A stretch of DNA of 64,000 nucleotides from Planomonospora_B alba (GCF_039534085.1 NZ_BAAAUT010000010.1:62001-126000), one strand, 5' to 3'. Shown: positions 27,870-36,188, counted from the first letter of the stretch. Numbers and translations are program-made. Notes: generated from the sequence alone by a model not told the origin.

Positions 27870-28865
27870 GTGAGCTGGACACCCGGACGTGTGAACTGGA
27901 CACCCGGAGCGGCGCGGGCCGCACGGCGCATCGCGGCCGCCGCGGCCGTGGGAGGAGGCGGGCTGACGCTGCTCGGCGCGGCGACCTACGGGATCCTCTT
28001 CGCCGAGGCCGTGCTGGCCCGGAAGATCGTCGGCCGCCCGCACGGCATGGAGGGGCCGCCCTCGGACGGGGTCTACGGCGCGTTCTCCGGCGAGCCGATC
28101 CGGATGGTGATGCTCGGCGACTCCACCTCCGTCGGCCTGGGCATGACCGACCCCGCCGACACCCCCGGCGTGCTGATCGCGTGCGGCCTGGCCGCCGTCG
28201 CCGAGCGCCCGGTGCGGCTCACGGTGGCGGGCGTGTCGGGTGCGGCCTCCGCCGACCTCGCCGAGCAGGTGGACCGGGCCCTGGAGGCGCGGCCGGAGAT
28301 CGCGGTCGTCTTCATCGGCGCCAACGACATCACCACCCAGACGTTCCCGGCGCAGGCCGTACGGCATCTGCAGAAGGCCGTGCGGCGGTTGCGCGAGGCG
28401 GGGGCCGAGGTGGTCGTGGGCACCTGCCCGGACCTCGGCACGGTCCGGCCGCTCCCCCAGCCGCTGCGGTGGGTGACGCGGCGCTGGAGCCGCCAGCTCG
28501 CCGCGGCGCAGACCGTCGCGGTCATCGAGGCGGGGGGGCGGACGGTGGCCTTCGCCGACCTCCTGGGGGAGGAGTTCGCCAAAAACCCCCACGAAATGTT
28601 CGGACCCGACCGTTACCATCCATCTCGCCGAGGCTACGCCCAAGTCGCTTACGCGGTGCTACCGTCTGTTTGCACTGCGTTGGAGCTGTGGCCCGAGCCG
28701 CAGCCCGTGCGCGGTCAGTCGGTTTACCTTGCGGCGGCTAAGGCCGCGGAGGAGCCCGGCGCCGAGGTGTCCGCGACCCGGGTCGCCGGCCGAGCCACGG
28801 GTCCCCACGGGCGGTGGGTGACACTGCTCCGCCGACGCCCCGGGGCGCTGCCCCACGACGCCTGA
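27870..28865 (+). CDS. SGNH/GDSL-family hydrolase
   Basis: The 331-residue product has an N-terminal hydrophobic segment (about residues 22-45) that may anchor or export it. The SGNH blocks follow: catalytic Ser in MLGDSTSVGLG (about residue 84), Gly in VAGVSGA, Asn in FIGANDIT, and the Asp-His pair in FGPDRYHPSRRGYA. Such enzymes are esterases or lipases acting on acyl or acetyl esters, sometimes on cell-wall polymers. The substrate is unknown. The start is GTG 27870, with a strong GGGAGGACGGAGGG before it. The first 15 residues carry a duplicated WTPG motif from a short nucleotide repeat. It appears to be transcribed alone. Confidence 0.88.
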   Translation: MSWTPGRVNWTPGAARAARRIAAAAAVGGGGLTLLGAATYGILFAEAVLARKIVGRPHGMEGPPSDGVYGAFSGEPIRMVMLGDSTSVGLGMTDPADTPGVLIACGLAAVAERPVRLTVAGVSGAASADLAEQVDRALEARPEIAVVFIGANDITTQTFPAQAVRHLQKAVRRLREAGAEVVVGTCPDLGTVRPLPQPLRWVTRRWSRQLAAAQTVAVIEAGGRTVAFADLLGEEFAKNPHEMFGPDRYHPSRRGYAQVAYAVLPSVCTALELWPEPQPVRGQSVYLAAAKAAEEPGAEVSATRVAGRATGPHGRWVTLLRRRPGALPHDA

Positions 28866-28918
28866 GCGCGATCACCCTCCGCGGCGATGTCGTCACGCCT
28901 CGCCCCCTTTTGGAGTGG

Positions 28919-30271
28919 ATGCCCGTGACCCGGCCTCACGCGAAACCAGCCGTGGTGCTCGCCGGAGCCCTGACCCTGGCCGCCGGCTGCGCCGGCAGCC
29001 AGGCGGCCACCCCCAGCTACCCCACCTGGCACAACGCCCAGGTGAACGCGGTCAGCCGCACCACCATCGCCGGCGGCGTGGCCGCGACGACGTCGCTGAA
29101 GCCCGACGGGACGCTGGAGACGGTGGCCCTCGACCTGGAGTCGGGCAAGAGGCTGTGGGCCGCCCCCGCGACCATGGCGGGCCGCCTGCCGGGGATGGGC
29201 GTCCCGGCGCCGGCGGTCGTCGAGACCGGCAAGGACCGGACCGTCGCCGTGACCGTCGACCCGCCCACGCGGCGGCGGTGGAACGCCGCCCTCGTCGGCC
29301 GGGACGCGCGGACCGGGGCCGCGCGGTGGACCCGTCCGGTCCACTCGACCTTCGGCCCGCAGAAGTGCGGGACCCTCGTGTGCGTGGCGGAGAACACCGC
29401 GCTCTCCAGCGCCCGGGTCGTCGTGCTCGACCCGGCCACCGGGAAGGTGCTGTGGCGCCTGCCCGGCATCGCCGAGGTCGAGTGGTCGAACGCCTCCCGC
29501 GTGGTCTTCCTGCGCCTGGCCCGCAACCCCCTGCTGGAGGCCTACGACCTGCGGACCGGGAAGGTCGTCTGGCAGCAGCCCATCGAGCAGGCGCTCGGCC
29601 CCGGCGTCACCATGTCGGGCGGCTGGTCGTTCGGGGCGACGGCCGAGAACCTCGTCGGCTACGTCGCCCCCTACACCGACCCCCGGACCAAGAAGGTCTC
29701 CTCCTTCGGGCTCTTCTCCGTGAAGCTCTCCGACGGCTCCGTCAACTGGATCCGCCCCTCGGTCGTGCGCGTCTACCCCAGCGGCAACCCCGGGGTCGCC
29801 CCGGTGGTCCGCCCGGTCGACCAGCAGGGCCAGTACGGCGGCTTCGCCCGGCTGGACCCCGAGAGCGGCCGGGTCCTCGGCCAGATCCCCGCGACCGACG
29901 TGCCCGGCGCGGGCTGGTGGCTGGCCTTCCCCGCCCGGATGGACCGGATCGGCTTCCTCCGGCACGACAAGCGCGGCACCGCCTTCGACCTGGCCACCGG
30001 TCGGCCGGCCGAGGTCGAGGAGGAGCGCGGCTGGTCCTTCTGCGTCACCGACCCCAAGCCGCTGGCGCTCAAGGGCCAGAGCCCGGGGTTCTACTCGGTG
30101 GCCTCGCTGTGCCAGTTCGACCTGGCCACCGGGAAGCGGACGTCCGGCGCCGGAGCCCCTCCCGGATGGTTCACCGGCAGCCAGAACGGCTGGCGGATCT
30201 GGCGGGACGAGAAGGGCGGCCTGCACGCCGTACAGGACGCCACCGCCACCGCTCCCGGCATGTACGGCTAG
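28919..30271 (+). CDS. PQQ-like beta-propeller lipoprotein
   Basis: The 450-residue product has a signal peptide ending in the lipobox LAAGC (Cys about residue 24). It then has repeated beta-propeller blades of the PQQ type, recognised by segments such as ALDLESGKRLWAA, VLDPATGKVLWRLPG, AYDLRTGKVVWQQP and VKLSDGSVNWIRP. These are BamB-like or pyrrolo-quinoline-quinone repeats used as protein-interaction scaffolds. There are no PQQ ligand or dehydrogenase residues that I can identify, so it is more likely a scaffold than an enzyme. The start is ATG 28919 or GTG 28925; GGAG at 28912-28915 is better spaced for the latter. It follows the SGNH gene by about 50 bases in the same direction. Confidence 0.85.
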   Translation: MPVTRPHAKPAVVLAGALTLAAGCAGSQAATPSYPTWHNAQVNAVSRTTIAGGVAATTSLKPDGTLETVALDLESGKRLWAAPATMAGRLPGMGVPAPAVVETGKDRTVAVTVDPPTRRRWNAALVGRDARTGAARWTRPVHSTFGPQKCGTLVCVAENTALSSARVVVLDPATGKVLWRLPGIAEVEWSNASRVVFLRLARNPLLEAYDLRTGKVVWQQPIEQALGPGVTMSGGWSFGATAENLVGYVAPYTDPRTKKVSSFGLFSVKLSDGSVNWIRPSVVRVYPSGNPGVAPVVRPVDQQGQYGGFARLDPESGRVLGQIPATDVPGAGWWLAFPARMDRIGFLRHDKRGTAFDLATGRPAEVEEERGWSFCVTDPKPLALKGQSPGFYSVASLCQFDLATGKRTSGAGAPPGWFTGSQNGWRIWRDEKGGLHAVQDATATAPGMYG

Positions 30272-30528
30272 CGGGCGGCCGGGCCGACTGTGCCCGGATC
30301 CCTCGAACAACGGACCCGTTTGGCATTCCGTAACAAAGTTCTGTTTCTTGCCACCCCGGGTCGTGGCCCCCGGCGTACCGCAGGGTAACCTCCGCTCAAG
30401 GAGCGATTTGCAGAACCCGCGAGAGGGTCCGCCGCCGGACCGCGGAGCGCGACGGAGCGCGCCGGGGGAGGGCGGTGGCGGCCGTCTCGCCGCGACGCGC
30501 CGCGTCGCCATGGACACAGGGAGCCCAC

Positions 30529-31749
30529 ATGCCCGAGGCAGTCATCGTCGCAACCGCGCGCTCGCCCATCGGACGCGCGTTCAAGGGGTCGCTCAAGGAC
30601 ATCCGCCCCGACGACCTGACCGCGCAGATCATCAGGGCCGCGCTGGACAAGGTCCCCCAGCTCGACCCCACCACCATCGACGACCTGATGCTGGGCTGCG
30701 GCCAGCCCGCCGGCGAGCAGGGCTACAACATCGCCAAGGTCGTCTCCACCCTGCTCGGCCTGGACGGCGTGCCCGGCACCACCGTCAACCGCTACTGCTC
30801 GTCCTCGCTGCAGACCACCCGGATGGCCCTGCACGCGATCAAGGCGGGCGAGGGCGACGTGTTCATCTCGGCGGGCGTGGAGTGCGTCTCCCGCCTCGCC
30901 AAGGGCAGCGCCGACGGGGTGTCCGGCACGCAGAACCCGGTGTTCGACGAGGCGACGGCCCGTACGGCCAAGGCCGCCGAGGGCGGCGCCCCGGTCTGGC
31001 GCGACCCCCGCGAGGACGGGCGGGTGCCCGACATCTACATCGCGATGGGGCAGACCGCGGAGAACGTGGCCGCGCTCAAGGGCGTCTCCCGCGCCGAGCA
31101 GGACGAGTTCGGCGTCCGCTCCCAGAACCTCGCCGAGAAGGCCCTCGCCAACGGCTTCTGGGAGAAGGACATCACGCCGGTGACCCTGCCCGACGGCACC
31201 GTGGTCAGCAAGGACGACGGCCCCCGCCCCGGCACCACCTACGAGGCGGTCTCCCAGCTCAAGCCGGTCTTCCGCCCCGACGGCACGGTCACCGCGGGCA
31301 ACTGCTGCCCGCTGAACGACGGCGCCGCCGCCGTGATCGTGATGAGCGACACCAAGGCGGCCGAGCTGGGCATCACCCCGCTCGCCCGGGTCGTGTCCAC
31401 CGGCGTGAGCGGCCTGTCCCCCGAGATCATGGGCCTGGGCCCGATCGAGGCCAGCAGGCAGGCCCTGGCCCGGGCGGGCATGTCCATCGACGACGTGGAC
31501 CTCGTGGAGATCAACGAGGCCTTCGCCGCCCAGGTCATCCCGTCCTACCGCGAACTGGGCGTCGACATCGACCGGCTCAACGTCAACGGCGGCGCGATCG
31601 CGGTGGGCCACCCGTTCGGCATGACCGGCGCCCGGATCACCTCCACGCTGATCAACAGCCTCCGCTTCCACGACAAGACCATCGGCCTGGAGACCATGTG
31701 CGTCGGCGGCGGCCAGGGCATGGCCATGGTCCTGGAGCGCCTCTCCTAA
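30529..31749 (+). CDS. Acetyl-CoA C-acetyltransferase (thiolase)
   Basis: The 406-residue product is a thiolase that condenses or cleaves acyl-CoA thioesters. The acyl-accepting cysteine is in NRYCSSSLQTTRMA (Cys90). The NEAF motif is in VEINEAFAAQV, the active-site His in GGAIAVGHPFGMTGAR, and the second cysteine in METMCVGGGQGMA-like sequence (ETMCVGGGQ). Length and motifs fit acetyl-CoA acetyltransferase or a beta-oxidation thiolase; chain-length preference cannot be read. I chose ATG 30529 with AGGGAG upstream; the first codons match the family start MPEAVIVATARSPIG. No other fatty-acid genes are adjacent. The 257-base upstream gap contains an AT-richer stretch near 30310-30350 that may hold the promoter. 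Confidence 0.95.
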   Translation: MPEAVIVATARSPIGRAFKGSLKDIRPDDLTAQIIRAALDKVPQLDPTTIDDLMLGCGQPAGEQGYNIAKVVSTLLGLDGVPGTTVNRYCSSSLQTTRMALHAIKAGEGDVFISAGVECVSRLAKGSADGVSGTQNPVFDEATARTAKAAEGGAPVWRDPREDGRVPDIYIAMGQTAENVAALKGVSRAEQDEFGVRSQNLAEKALANGFWEKDITPVTLPDGTVVSKDDGPRPGTTYEAVSQLKPVFRPDGTVTAGNCCPLNDGAAAVIVMSDTKAAELGITPLARVVSTGVSGLSPEIMGLGPIEASRQALARAGMSIDDVDLVEINEAFAAQVIPSYRELGVDIDRLNVNGGAIAVGHPFGMTGARITSTLINSLRFHDKTIGLETMCVGGGQGMAMVLERLS

Positions 31750-31759
31750 GCGCCGCCGG

Positions 31760-31780
31760 CCGCCTCCCCCGCCGAGGCGG
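31760..31780. terminator. Short hairpin between convergent genes
   Basis: A 7-bp stem CCGCCTC/GAGGCGG with a 7-base loop lies between the thiolase stop and the PPOX gene stop at 31781. It could end transcription from both sides. There is no T-run, so the call is modest. Confidence 0.35.
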
Positions 31781-32191
31781 TCAGCCGTGGGCGTCGGGAC
31801 CGGCGCGGGTGAGGTCGATCCTCACGATCACCCGCCGGTCCCGCTCCATCGCCGCCCGGTAGTCGTCCCAGTCGGGGTGCTCGCCGGAGATGTCGCGGTA
31901 GTAGGAGACCAGGAGGTCCATCGCCTCCGGCAGCGAGACGATCTCGGCCGTGCCCTCGATCTGGATCCACTCGCCGAAGAAGGCGTCCGTCATCACGCAG
32001 AGCGCCACCCGCGGGTCCCTGCGGAGGTTGCGGACCTTCGCCGCCGTCTCCCTCGTGCTGATCACGGGGCGCCCCTGGGCGTCCAGCCCCACCGTGACGG
32101 GGGACAGCTGGGGCCGGCCGTCGGCGTGCCGGGTCAGCATCACCGCCCGGTGGTTGCTCCGGATGAACTCACGTGCCCTGTCGAGATCCAT
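31781..32191 (-). CDS. PPOX-class F420/FMN-dependent protein
   Basis: The 136-residue product is a small split-beta-barrel protein of the pyridoxamine-phosphate-oxidase-like superfamily. It shows RAVMLTRHADGRPQLSPVTVGLD at the N-terminus and VISTRETAAKVRNLRRDPRVALCVM, the cofactor-binding segment typical of actinobacterial F420-dependent PPOX proteins. The ending, RVIVRIDLTRAG, is also typical. In actinomycetes many of these use coenzyme F420 instead of FMN, which I consider more likely here but cannot prove. They reduce or oxidise diverse small molecules. It is convergent with the thiolase gene and lies next to a small DUF4287-like gene on the same strand. Confidence 0.85.
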   Translation of the reverse strand: MDLDRAREFIRSNHRAVMLTRHADGRPQLSPVTVGLDAQGRPVISTRETAAKVRNLRRDPRVALCVMTDAFFGEWIQIEGTAEIVSLPEAMDLLVSYYRDISGEHPDWDDYRAAMERDRRVIVRIDLTRAGPDAHG

Positions 32192-32264
32192 GGGCCCATC
32201 ATCGCCGCGCGTGGGAGGACTCCGCCACCGGTGGCGGCGGAGTCCTGGGGCGGGGACCGATGGT

Positions 32265-32489
32265 TTACAGGTGCTGGCGGCGGTGCCGCTCGTGCTCGTG
32301 CACGATGGCGGCGGCGTAGCCGTGGGTCAGCCCGTGCTCGGCGGCGAGCCAGTTGGCGCGCTCCTCACAGCGGAGGAACGACGGGCCGTTGTCGAGAGCT
32401 TGGAACCACTCGGGGAGCGCACGCCCCGTGATGTCCGGGACCCTGGCGATCAGCTTGTGGTGCGTCTCCATCGAGTGGTTCAGCGGCAT
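32265..32489 (-). CDS. DUF4287-like small protein
   Basis: The 74-residue product shows HKLIARVPDITGRALPEWFQ followed by CEERANWLAAEHGLTHGYAAAIVHEHERHRR. This resembles DUF4287, a small helical domain in which a G-K/R-x-W-like N-terminal helix is followed by LxxxHGLxHGYAxAIVHE. Its molecular role is unknown. I chose ATG 32489, with GGAGGAATCC immediately upstream, over an upstream in-frame start at 32534. It is transcribed leftward, towards the PPOX gene, with a 73-base gap that contains no strong terminator. Confidence 0.75.
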   Translation of the reverse strand: MPLNHSMETHHKLIARVPDITGRALPEWFQALDNGPSFLRCEERANWLAAEHGLTHGYAAAIVHEHERHRRQHL

Positions 32490-32626
32490 GGATTCCTCCA
32501 CGGGTAAGGCCTCCTTTGCTTGACAGTGCCTCACGACACCCGGGATTACAAGACCTGGGGAGGGTCTCCTGTTGCACGCCGTCGACCTCCGACTGCGTTT
32601 TACGCAGGTTATGCCCGTTTTGTCAT

Positions 32627-32661
32627 GAAAAAACCCCGCCGGAGGTTGTCCGGCGGGGTTT
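32627..32661 (-). terminator. Intrinsic terminator of the Bax-inhibitor gene
   Basis: Reading leftward from the gene end at 32685, a perfect 13-bp stem (AAACCCCGCCGGA/TCCGGCGGGGTTT, arms 32649-32661 and 32631-32643) with a 5-base loop is followed by a run of Ts (32633-32628 on the leftward strand). This is the clearest rho-independent terminator in the window, and such T-runs are rare in DNA of this composition. Confidence 0.92.
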
Positions 32662-32684
32662 ATCCGTTTATTACGGAGCGGCGG

Positions 32685-33476
32685 TCAGTCGCTGCTGCTG
32701 AAGTAGCTCAGCAGGCGCAGGACCTCCATGTAGATCCAGACCAGGGTCACCGTCAGGCCGAAGGCCATCAGCCAGGAGTACTTCGCCGGGACGCCCGCCC
32801 GGACGCCCTCCTCGACCTGGTTGAAGTCGAGGAGCAGGAAGAAGCAGCCCAGCAGGATCGCCGCGGCGCTGACCGCGTAACCGATCGGGCCGGCCTCGCG
32901 GAGGCCGAGGCCGCCCTCGACGAAGAAGCTCGCGACCCAGTTGACCAGCAGCGCGCCGAGGAGGCCGAGGGAGGCCGCCACGACGAACTTGGTGAACTTC
33001 GGCGTCACCCGGACGATGCGCAGCGCGTAGACCGTCAGCATGGCGCCGAAGGCCAGGGCCGTGCCGAGGACCGCCTGGATGACGATGCCCGGGAAGAAGT
33101 TCTCCATCAGGTGGCTGACCACGCCGACGGCGACGCCGTAGGCGACCGAGTAGCCGAGGATCAGCGCCGGGTTGGTGCTCTGCTTGAACGAGATGACCAG
33201 CGCCAGGATCAGGCCGACGATCACACCGGCGATCGCCGCGCCCCAGCCGAGGTTGAGCACCCAGGCCGCGGCGGCCGCGACGACCAGCGTGCCGAGGGTC
33301 ATGAAGCCCCGCACGACCACGTCGTCGATCGTCATCGCCCGGTAGGCGGGCGGAGCGTGCTGCGCGTACGCCGGGGCGTCGTACATGCCCTGCAGCTGCT
33401 CGGGGGTCGGGGTCGGCGCGCCCCAGGCCTGGTGGCCCTGGGGCTGCCGCTTGAATACGGGGTTCTTGCTCTCCAT
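32685..33476 (-). CDS. Bax inhibitor-1/YccA family membrane protein
   Basis: The 263-residue product begins with a hydrophilic Gln/Pro/Ala-rich N-terminus of about 45 residues and then has seven hydrophobic segments (about residues 55-255), ending SYFSSSD. The core contains FKQSTNPALILGYSVAYGVAVGVVS and LLLDFNQVEEGVRAGVPAKYSWLMAFGL, which match the actinobacterial Bax inhibitor-1/YccA-like family (TMBIM-type). Homologues conduct calcium or modulate membrane proteases; the role in actinobacteria is unknown. I chose ATG 33476 with GGAGGCAGC upstream. The gene is followed by a strong intrinsic terminator, so it is a separate transcription unit, and its promoter lies next to the tRNA gene. Confidence 0.93.
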   Translation of the reverse strand: MESKNPVFKRQPQGHQAWGAPTPTPEQLQGMYDAPAYAQHAPPAYRAMTIDDVVVRGFMTLGTLVVAAAAAWVLNLGWGAAIAGVIVGLILALVISFKQSTNPALILGYSVAYGVAVGVVSHLMENFFPGIVIQAVLGTALAFGAMLTVYALRIVRVTPKFTKFVVAASLGLLGALLVNWVASFFVEGGLGLREAGPIGYAVSAAAILLGCFFLLLDFNQVEEGVRAGVPAKYSWLMAFGLTVTLVWIYMEVLRLLSYFSSSD

Positions 33477-33698
33477 CGCTGCCTCCACGCTGCGACCTAC
33501 GCGATCAGCGTATTAGATCGGTCGTCACACAGCCGTATCGTGCTTATATCATCATGCGCGAGTGGCCGTACGGCTACCGCCGTCACTCTCAACGACCGGT
33601 GCCCCTCCCGAGTTCCCGCCTCGCCGGCGATCTCACAGGAGCCTGCGGCCCGCCGGGGAGGGCGGCGCCGCGCGCGCTCGGAGGACGGCCGGCACGAG

Positions 33699-33771
33699 TG
33701 CCCCCGGCGGGACTCGAACCCGCACCTCGACCCTTTTAAGGGGTGTGCCTCTGCCATTGGGCTACGGGGGC
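33699..33771 (-). tRNA. Class I tRNA-like gene with anticodon UAA (leucine codon UUA)
   Basis: On the leftward strand a 73-base sequence folds as a cloverleaf. It has a perfect 7-bp acceptor stem GCCCCCG/CGGGGGC, a short D-arm (3 pairs, with C13 opposite A22), an anticodon arm with four pairs and loop CTTAAAA, a 5-base variable loop, and a perfect T-arm GCGGG-TTCGAGT-CCCGC. The discriminator base is A and no CCA is encoded. U33 is present, and the anticodon reads UAA, which decodes the rare leucine codon UUA. Leucine tRNAs are normally class II with a long variable arm, so this short-variable-loop form is unusual. The first anticodon-stem pair is a C-C mismatch. It may be a non-standard tRNA or a decaying one. 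Confidence 0.8.
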
Positions 33772-33901
33772 GCCGCAATCATACGTAACGGACCACCCGG
33801 GCGTAACCGTTCTTCCCATCCGTCGCACCTCTCACCGCCGGCCGGGCCCGCGGCCCGGCCCGGAAGGTCCGGGCCGGGCCGCGGGCCCCGGCGCGGGAGG
33901 C

Positions 33902-35218
33902 TCAGGCCGCCGCGGCGGCCTTGAACTCGGCGCGCGGCTCCTCCAGCTCCCCGAGCGAGACCGTCTCGCGCTTGAAGAACAGCGCCAGCGTCCAGTCCGC
34001 CATCACACGGACCTTCCGGTTGAGGGTCGGCACCCGCGACAGGTGGTAGGTGCGGTGCATGAACCACGCGGGCAGGCCGCGCAGCTTGACGCCGTAGACG
34101 TTGGCGACGCCCTTGTGCAGGCCCAGGCCGGCGACCGATCCGACGTACTTGTGCCGGTAGTCGGCCAGCTCCTCACCGCGCAGGTGGCGGGTGATGTTGT
34201 CGGCCAGCACCTTGGCCTGGCGGACCGCGTGCTGGGCGTTGGGCGCGCAGTACTGGCCCGGGTTGGTCACGTCGGGCACCCCGGCCACGTCGCCCGCGGC
34301 GAACGCGCCGGTGGTCCCTGCCACGGTCAGCCGCGTGGTCGTCTTGATCCGGCCGCGCTCGTCGAGCGGCAGGTCGCCCGCGTTCACCACCGGGCTGGGC
34401 TTGACGCCGGCGGTCCACACGATGGTGGCCGCCTCGAACTCGTCGCCGTCGGAGAGCTTGACGTGGCCGCCCACGCAGGACTCCAGGCGGGTGTTCATCT
34501 TGACCTCGATGCCACGCTCCCGGAGCTGCTCGGCGGTCCACCGGCCCATCTCCGGCCCGACCTCGGGCAGGATCCGGTCGGTGGCCTCGACCAGGACCCA
34601 GCGCAGGTCCTCACGCTTGACGTTGTGGTAGTAGCGGACCGCGTCGAGCGCCATGTCCTCCAGCTCGGCCAGCGCCTCGATGCCCGCGAAGCCGCCCCCG
34701 ACCACGACGAACGTCAGCGCCCGGCGGCGCAGGGCCTCGTCCTCGTTGGTCTCCGCCCGGTCGAGCAGGCCGAGCACCCGGTTGCGCAGGGCGATCGCCT
34801 CCCCCACCGTCTTGAAGCCGATCGCGGAGTCCGCCAGCCCCGGGACGGGCAGCGTGCGGGAGACCGAGCCCGCCGCCATCACCACGATGTCGTAGCCGAT
34901 CTCGTAAGGAGTGCCGACGTTCGGCTCGAAGAGCACCTTGCGGGAGGCGTGGTCGACCTTGGCGACCTTGCCGTTGAGGATCGTCGCCTTGCGCAGGACC
35001 CGCCGGAGCGGGACCACCACGTGGCGGGGCGAGAGGTTGCCGGCCGCGGCCTCCGGGAGGAACGGCTGGTAGGTCATGTGCGACTCGGGGGTCAGGACGG
35101 TGATGCGCACACGGCCCTCGCGCAGCTCCCGGCGGAGCGTGCGCTGCAGCCGCAGCACGGTGTAGAGGCCGACGTAGCCCCCACCGACGACCACGATGTG
35201 CTTGGAGTCGGGATTCAC
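33902..35218 (-). CDS. ndh: Type II NADH dehydrogenase (NDH-2)
   Basis: The 438-residue product is a membrane-associated flavoprotein that passes electrons from NADH to quinone without pumping protons. It has an N-terminal FAD dinucleotide fold (IVVVGGGYVGLYTVLRLQ, residues 8-25), a second NADH-binding fold (LTFVVVGGGFAGIEALAELED, about residue 168) and the quinone-site region AAGDVAGVPDVTNPGQYCAPNAQHAVRQAKVLADNI. The C-terminal amphipathic part (RKVRVMADWTLALFFKRE) likely binds the membrane. The start is GTG 35218, with AAGGA 10 bases upstream. A perfect Rex-type palindrome lies 28-45 bases upstream over a -10-like TATGCT, so NADH/NAD balance probably controls it. A Crp-like box is further upstream. 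Confidence 0.93.
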   Translation of the reverse strand: MNPDSKHIVVVGGGYVGLYTVLRLQRTLRRELREGRVRITVLTPESHMTYQPFLPEAAAGNLSPRHVVVPLRRVLRKATILNGKVAKVDHASRKVLFEPNVGTPYEIGYDIVVMAAGSVSRTLPVPGLADSAIGFKTVGEAIALRNRVLGLLDRAETNEDEALRRRALTFVVVGGGFAGIEALAELEDMALDAVRYYHNVKREDLRWVLVEATDRILPEVGPEMGRWTAEQLRERGIEVKMNTRLESCVGGHVKLSDGDEFEAATIVWTAGVKPSPVVNAGDLPLDERGRIKTTTRLTVAGTTGAFAAGDVAGVPDVTNPGQYCAPNAQHAVRQAKVLADNITRHLRGEELADYRHKYVGSVAGLGLHKGVANVYGVKLRGLPAWFMHRTYHLSRVPTLNRKVRVMADWTLALFFKRETVSLGELEEPRAEFKAAAAA

Positions 35219-35245
35219 TTCGGCGCCATCCTTAGGTCGGGGGGT

Positions 35246-35263
35246 TTGTGAAAGCTTTCACAA
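35246..35263. promoter_or_regulatory. Rex-type redox operator upstream of ndh
   Basis: TTGTGAAAGCTTTCACAA is a perfect 18-bp palindrome that matches the known Rex consensus TTGTGAA-N4-TTCACAA. It overlaps the end of a leftward -10-like TATGCT (35268-35263) and lies 28 bases before the ndh start. Rex represses when NADH is low, so ndh would be induced as NADH rises. The sequence match is direct; Rex binding is inference, and rex itself is not in the window. Confidence 0.75.
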
Positions 35264-35379
35264 GCATACGTCCGCCGTCGCGAGGACGCCAGGAGCCTCC
35301 CTGGCAACTTCGCCCAAATTTACGTAAAGAGCACTATTTGATCGTCATTACAGAGGAAAATTCGAGATTTGTTCCCTTT

Positions 35380-35395
35380 TGTGATAGACCTCACA
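35380..35395. promoter_or_regulatory. Crp/FNR-type box upstream of ndh
   Basis: TGTGATAGACCTCACA has the symmetric TGTGA-N6-TCACA arrangement of Crp-family sites. It lies about 160 bases before the ndh start and overlaps the last codon of the uracil-DNA glycosylase gene. It is in an AT-richer stretch (35300-35390) that may also hold an upstream promoter. Position favours control of ndh. The distance is longer than for a classic activator site. Confidence 0.5.
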
Positions 35396-36188
35396 GGCCA
35401 CGCAGCGTATTGGCCCTGGTGAAGACCTCGTCGAGCATCGCGGCGGTCACCCGGCCGGTGAAGGTGTTCTGCTGGCTGGGGTGGTAACACCCCAGAAGAT
35501 GCGCCGAACTTCCGTCGCGGGAGAGCTCGACCTCGGCGCCGTGCCCGAAGGCGGGCCGGGGCCGCGGCAGGACGTACCCCGCCTCCCCCAGCGCGGGCCA
35601 GACGGCCTGCCAGGCGAATCCGCCCAGGGCCACCACCACCCGCAGGCTCTCCGCGACGAGCCGGATCTCCCGGGCCAGCCAGGGGAAGCAGGCGGCCCGC
35701 TCCTGCGGCGTCGGCTTGTTGGCGGGCGGTGCGCACCGCACCGCCGCGGCCATCCGCGCGCCGACCAGCCGCTGCCCGTCCCCCGCCCGCACGCTGGTCT
35801 CCTGCGCGGCGAGGCCGGTCCGGTACAGCGAGGCGAACAGCCAGTCCCCGCTCCGGTCGCCGGTGAAGATCCGGCCGGTGCGGTTGCCGCCGTGCGCGGC
35901 CGGGGCCAGCCCCACGATCAGCACCTCCGGCCTCTCCTCCCCCCAGCCGGCGATGGGCCTGCCCCAGTAGGTCTCCTCGGCGAACGCCCGCCGCCTGACC
36001 GTGGCGACCTCCTCGCGCCACTCCACCAGGCGCGGACAGGCCCGGCAGACCGACTGCCGGGCGGTGAGGTCGGCGAGTGTGCGGCTCGCGGCGGCGAGCT
36101 CCCGCACCTGCGCGGGATCGTGCGCGACGGGGGTGTCGGGCCGTGCGGGATCGTCCGGCCAGCCGGACCCCGGAGGAACGAAGGTCAT
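35391..36188 (-). CDS. udgB: Type 5 uracil-DNA glycosylase (UdgB)
   Basis: The 265-residue product removes uracil, and probably hypoxanthine, from DNA in base excision repair. Motif A is GLAPAAHGGNRTGRIFTGDRS (about residues 96-115), which is the family 5 form lacking the catalytic acidic residue of families 1-2. The C-terminal catalytic motif is CYHPSQQNT (about residue 240). Cysteines in SVCRACPRL and near AAVRCAPP / AACFPW fit a 4Fe-4S cluster. Enzymes of this family are common in high-GC actinobacteria, where deamination of cytosine is a heavy load. I chose ATG 36188; GGAGG sits only one base upstream, so the true start could be further inside. The stop lies in a Crp-like box. Confidence 0.92.
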   Translation of the reverse strand: MTFVPPGSGWPDDPARPDTPVAHDPAQVRELAAASRTLADLTARQSVCRACPRLVEWREEVATVRRRAFAEETYWGRPIAGWGEERPEVLIVGLAPAAHGGNRTGRIFTGDRSGDWLFASLYRTGLAAQETSVRAGDGQRLVGARMAAAVRCAPPANKPTPQERAACFPWLAREIRLVAESLRVVVALGGFAWQAVWPALGEAGYVLPRPRPAFGHGAEVELSRDGSSAHLLGCYHPSQQNTFTGRVTAAMLDEVFTRANTLRGL

